The notes under the pieces are model-generated. The model worked only from the letters and a program-made list of their open reading frames with translations, was not told the DNA's origin and made no database searches. The position numbers and the translations under genes were made by a program. A stretch of DNA of 64,000 bases from the NCBI GenBank assembly GCA_022497155.1, contig MU385718.1, positions 806,001 to 870,000 on the forward strand. The letters are read 5' to 3'. The stretch comes from Whalleya microplaca (taxonomy: Eukaryota; Ascomycota; Sordariomycetes; Xylariales; Xylariaceae). Shown one piece after another: positions 58,055 to 64,000 of the stretch; position 1 is the first letter of the stretch, and every line of letters begins with the position of its first letter.

Positions 58055-61000
58055 TTTGATGGATGGATGGGTGGATTGCTTTCCACCGTCGCTCGGGTGT
58101 GAGCGACACTTGTATAGACAGAGCTATAAAGAAATGAATGAAATGAACTCAGGACAGCGAGCGATGCCAGCGAGGTCCAAGATGATATATTGATATCGAT
58201 GCATGCTTCACCCTGTTAGAGAATGACCTGTAGTGTGTGACTATGTAGTAGTTCTGTAACTATATAATCCGAGGTAGACTTGATTTCTAACAGCGCTATT
58301 CGTATTCGCTCTCTTATCTCATTTGTAATAGGTAGTCGGCGGCCTCGGAATACCGAGTTGACGATGATGCCCTTTGGCCTGTCCGTGTTAATCAAGCCTT
58401 CAACTGGTCCCAGTGGGTCGGCGGTTTGAAGGTCGGTTTCACGCGACCCCATTTGACCCAGCTTGGCCGCCGGCCTGCGGACCTTCAAAAACTCCAGCCA
58501 ATACGACGTGCCACCGAGTCTTTTTAGGGATATCTTGGACAGCTCACTTGGTGACACGGGTGATCGACATTCCGCCGATATACTACGTATACATAATAGA
58601 GATCTTAAGCAAGCGAAGGAGGGCCTCAAGATTGAGTGTTATGGAAATTGAGATATCTCGACCTTTTGAACCACCTGCCTACCTACCTCTAGCTCGAGAT
58701 TAGGTTCACTACCTACATGGCGGCACGGGCCATAGACTGACAGAAAACTAGTCTATCTAATACGAAACTGGCTGATAATCTCAATATAGTCCACGTCCAC
58801 GTACGTAGGTAGATTAACTAGGTGGCCAGTGGACACTACATGTGGTCCCTGATCCTTGACGTGCTACTATACAATGGCCAGCCAGAGGTCATCACTGGTC
58901 CCGATAGTCTGGATATTGGATGCCGTAACGACTATGTTCTCGATATACTGTCCACAGGCGCTTCTGTGTCGCCGAGGCCTGTTATTTTTAGACAGCCTTA
59001 TCGCCTATCATGACTACATCCAGACACTGGCAGCGCACAGTTTGACGATATCTACCTAACCTACCTACCTACCTATGCATGCTGCCGGGAGGGAAACTCG
59101 GGCATGGTGGAAGTTGGGCAAAAGGTTCATAGGTCAGGTACGAGTTGCCGATTCCAATTGGCCGGGTAGAGTGGTGCCCGTGCGCGGTGGTCACAACTCT
59201 GTCGACCAGTCATGAAACAGACAGCGACGTGAAACACACGCGCCCACTTACAGGCGGGCGCCTAGGCGGGCGCATTATTGGACGGGCTGGCGTGTGTTGT
59301 AATCTATCAGCGCTCAGGTTTGGCAGGTTGTGTTGCGTCGGGCGGTAATGAGGTCAAGCATGTCTCTCTACACTCTTACATGGCGCTGACCATTGTGATA
59401 GGGGCTCAGCATTTTGCATGGTACCTACATGCATACATACATGCGTACATACATACAATTGAAGACGAGAAGTGGCTATGCGGTTATTTTGATACGGGGA
59501 TGGGTGAAGGTTTGGGATGTTCCTCGCGTCGTTTCATCGGTTCAAGAGGGAACATGGGACGATGCTAGGCTAATAATACGCTAGGTCACAGCTCCGTAGT
59601 GGCCCGCTGCTGCTAACTTTGATCTGTGATGAATGACTTGAGTTTGAAGTAATGGATCAAGATGTATGATTGGAGGCGGAAAAAAAGAGGTTGTATTAGA
59701 GGTGGAGAGTGTATGCTCCAGCTAGCTAAGAAATTACGTATTTGACCATTAGGTCACGTGCCCAGCCCACAAGTTAATAGTGTAACTTGGCTGCGAAGGG
59801 ATGTATCTTTTTAGACCCCGCCAATATCGACGCCCGGCCTGCCTAGCCTGCCCCTCCACACCCCTCCTCGTCTACAGCAGTTGGCAGCATCACCTCCCTC
59901 ACCTTCATGTCATTACCTACATATCACACTTTCACCATCCGCCCATCCCGAACTCAGATCAGAGATTCATTCAGCAAGGTTTTTGTGTACTTGCTGCTAG
60001 TTAGCAATAGCCTCATGTCCTTACCTTTCATTTTCTTTGCCATTGACTGAATTCAATGCCTAAGTAGTTACCTAGGTTAGGTGTGCCCTGTCATTCTGTC
60101 ATTTGTATGCCATTCCCATCGCACATATAATAGATCCCATATGGGAAGAGTTCCAATAGGTTACCCAGGTTAGGTTAGGTACTTCTCTACAAGTACTTAC
60201 GTAGTAGAAGACCAGGCGCCAGGTTATTTAGTCGGATGAGAAAGTGATTTTTGAGCCCTCATATCTACGTCGTACATGTAATTCCAAGCCAATCAACCCC
60301 GACCGTCTTTCTTTGTCTTGTCCTACCTTTTCAACCCATCCCCAAGTCCTATTTTTTTCTTCCTGAACGGCGACGACGACGGTTCTGCCCTACATCTCTC
60401 CTCCTCTATCGCCGTCTGAGCAGCATCTGCATGTTATATTGCATGCTATACTGCATACTATACTTTCTACAGTACTAGTGTCTTGTCGCATTGGGGGGTT
60501 CCACACTCTGACGGGTACAATTCCTAGTCCTTCAATCCACTGTCATTGCAACCGCTCTCACAACTCCTGAAAAAGGTGCTCTTTGACGTCTTCCCCGCCC
60601 AAGCTTCGTTTTATCATCCTATTGTGGACCACCACGGGACGAAACATTGTCCCTTCTTTTATTATATTGTTGTTCACTTTTTTTTGTCCGGCTCTCGTTT
60701 ACAACGCCGGCTACGACTCTCTTATAAGATCCGACCTCAGTCTCAGCTACTGTATACTGAGATCACTGTACCGTCGCATGTACAGTGCAGTACTTCCTGT
60801 TCCTCGCCTGCCATTCACCACCACCGCATCTGAATATTGATTCCAAGGCGGGGCATTGATCCAATCACTTGCACCCAACACTTCCAGACGCGGAAACCTA
60901 CCAGCCTAAGGTGAGAGCTGATATTTCTTTTATTTTACCCCTCACGAAGATCATACAGGAACGCTTCTCCCCAGCCTTCAATCCGACGCCACTGCTGCTG

Positions 61001-61994
61001 CTGCTGCTGTTGCTTGCTTGCTCTTGTAAGCACCAGAGAAGGGGACCAGCGGGATTCTGTTGCCGATATCTTTCCTAGGTTAGGTTGTTGCTGCTACTGC
61101 GCATCATCCGCTCCCTGGTCTCTCTACCACATCAGACGAAGCGTCTGAAATCCTGTAACAAAGGGGGTCGAGGGAATCACACTCTACTGCACTTGGGCCC
61201 CGAGCGATTCGACCTGGCTGCCTGGGAGGTATCCTTCGAAACCAGCTGCTGGTTGGAAGCTACCAATGATATACAAATCCCATTTCGCAACCAATCACCC
61301 TTGGGATTATACTTCGGTCGGGGCAACTAACCCCAGGAGCTAGTGCACCTGTGCGGATTTGACCAGTTCATGATCTGTCTGCACAGACTCAGGAGTCAAT
61401 TACCATCCATCTGTTATACGATCCACGCTGTTGATCAGCTGCACCTGTTCGTTTGCTGTTATTGCAGTTCGTGTCTTTGTTGTTGGATGCGCAGCAGTCC
61501 CGGCTAATCTTTCATCTGCTTGTCTCCAGGTTAGACGACTGCAACTTCGGCGCACTAAGCTGAGTACGAAGATTACAAAGGAGCAAATAACACTCGGCTC
61601 GCCGATCAAAGAACGAAGAGTCACCGTGCTGCCATAAAGCACATCTGGCCCTCTTTGCGACCATCGCCTATTCCGCCTACTAGACCCAAGCGGATTCAAG
61701 CTCTCGGCTTCATTCACGAATTCCGACTGCGCCTCGGCTAGATTCGAGACAGCCAAGTAGACTCAGTACTATCTTGAATTTCTTGTAGTATCGTGCGCTC
61801 TGCTTCTCTACGCCTGTGTGGAGCTCGAAACTCGATTTTCCTGCCGAGCCGAGATTACCTATATACGGTCTCTTATTGCCCTTATAAGGCGTATTATAAC
61901 AGCTTTTGTTAGGCCCTACATAGGCTGGCTGGATTGAAGCTTCTGTTCGTCCTTACAACCAGAGATACCCATTTACTACAGTCAACACCACATC
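58055..61994. other. Long gene-free region upstream of the MAP kinase
   Basis: About 3.9 kb with no supported gene. TACATACA and CCTACCTA simple repeats occur near 59060 and 59425, and TAGGTTAGGTTAGG-like runs near 60070 and 60160. The last 1.7 kb is pyrimidine-rich with several short ATG frames and a CTG repeat near 60992-61010, which suits a long 5' leader or intron-containing leader of the kinase. Confidence 0.5.
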
Positions 61995-63238
<1,244 letters not shown>

Positions 63239-64000
63239 AAACGGAAATCTCCTGAGAGGGACGGGTTCATGGCCACCCTGGAGCATCTTATGAAGGGTCT
63301 GAAGATATGGAACGGCCTCGGAAGCGGTAGCGGTAGTTTTGGCGGCAGGATCAGCCATGGCAGCAAGAAGAAGGTGTGAGAACCGGCGGCGAAGATAAGC
63401 GCGAGCGAGCAAAGCAAGCAACCATCGCAGTTGTGTATACATCACCGGATTTGGCATAGCGGGGCAGTATCAAGCGGAATCAATCACCTTGGAGAGAGAG
63501 GTAGGGGGAGGGAGATGAGATAAGGAGAATCCCAGCTGGAAGACAGTGTCGCATGATGAGATATATATAATATGAGGAACCCCTTGATTTGGGGGGAGAT
63601 CATATATATGATGTCAAAAACGAAACGAGCAAAGTGAACGAAAGAAATGAAATGGAAAGTAGGGGCAAAAAAAAAAATATTGTTTGTGTTTTTTATCTAT
63701 GCCTCTTGTGTGCTTCAAGAGTAGTAGGTACAGGAGGAAGGGGTAAGGGAGGTTGGGAGATCTATCTACCAACCCTATTTGCTTGATTCTTGATGGATGA
63801 TTGAGGAGAAAGGAAAGGAAGGTAGAGAGGTAGAGGTTCGTTGGTTGGTTGGCTTGGTCGGGCTTGGAACGAAGCGGATGGATGGATGGATGATGGATAT
63901 ATCTCTCTCGTCTTCTTTCTCCTTTCACACTTACTGGTAGTAAACACGGAATTCTGTTCTCGTCTTAAGTTTTGAAGCAAACGCTGCTTGCTTCCTTGGG
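63239..64000. other. 3' flank of the MAP kinase to window end
   Basis: No supported gene. Probable 3' UTR, then simple sequence: an A run at 63668-63678, GGTTGGTTGG near 63840 and GGATGGATGGATGG near 63878. Confidence 0.5.

Noticed and set aside
58216..58629. 137-residue minus-strand frame downstream of SEC24
   Set aside because: It starts at TTG, shows no domain, and lies in a spacer. Chance is more likely.
60060..60182. TAGGTTAGG runs considered as internal telomere repeats
   Set aside because: They are short, scattered and not TTAGGG arrays; similar TAGGTA/CCTACC simple sequence occurs across the window.

Overview
This is a 64 kb piece of a filamentous ascomycete nuclear genome, most likely a Sordariomycete. 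The signs are short introns (mostly about 45-75 bp, GT..AG, often with a CTAAC branch point), long gene-poor spacers, and proteins of recognisable Pezizomycotina type. These include a Pmk1/Fus3-type MAP kinase ending in QLIYQEIMR, a Cnn_1N/PACT spindle-pole protein, and fungal BTB, Zn2Cys6 and AAA proteins. There are no operons, rRNAs or CRISPR arrays, and I found no convincing tRNA.

Layout. Bases 1-33 kb: BTB protein (2603-3492), a GC-rich conserved-looking protein of unknown function (4503-6644), type I metacaspase (11243-13256), a fungal AAA ATPase on the minus strand (14113-16473), a Pcp1/PcpA-like spindle-pole-body protein on the minus strand (19657-23725), an F-box/SirB1/YccV-like protein (24546-26672), the rRNA-processing factor Utp22 on the minus strand (27236-30660), and mitochondrial succinyl-CoA:3-ketoacid CoA-transferase (31497-33176). 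Pcp1/F-box and Utp22/CoA-transferase are divergent pairs, each sharing a spacer of about 0.8 kb.

Bases 33.2-45.6 kb are an accessory, AT-rich, gene-poor island. It holds a multi-exon gene of an unnamed fungal family (possibly decaying), a 628-bp inverted-repeat element with a 6-bp target duplication (37807-38434), a 39-codon ORF with a zinc-knuckle-like motif (38722-38841), a 739-bp extremely AT-rich element with pogo/Tc1-like ends at TA (41091-41829), and at least one decayed ORF.

Bases 45.6-64 kb return to ordinary genes: a Zn2Cys6 transcription factor (45663-47763), a 104-aa single-pass membrane protein on the minus strand (49634-50024), a GMC oxidoreductase (51769-53674) flanked by a diverged direct repeat, COPII coat subunit Sec24 (55029-58054), and the MAP kinase (61995-63238) behind a 3.9 kb gene-free upstream region.

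Most genes are unrelated housekeeping functions: ribosome biogenesis, ER export, mitosis, ketone-body metabolism and signalling. No biosynthetic cluster is evident. I found no convincing new multi-gene system. The most unusual content is the pair of structurally distinct non-autonomous inverted-repeat elements and the small zinc-knuckle ORF beside one of them. All exon joins were made by eye from splice consensus and reading-frame continuity.
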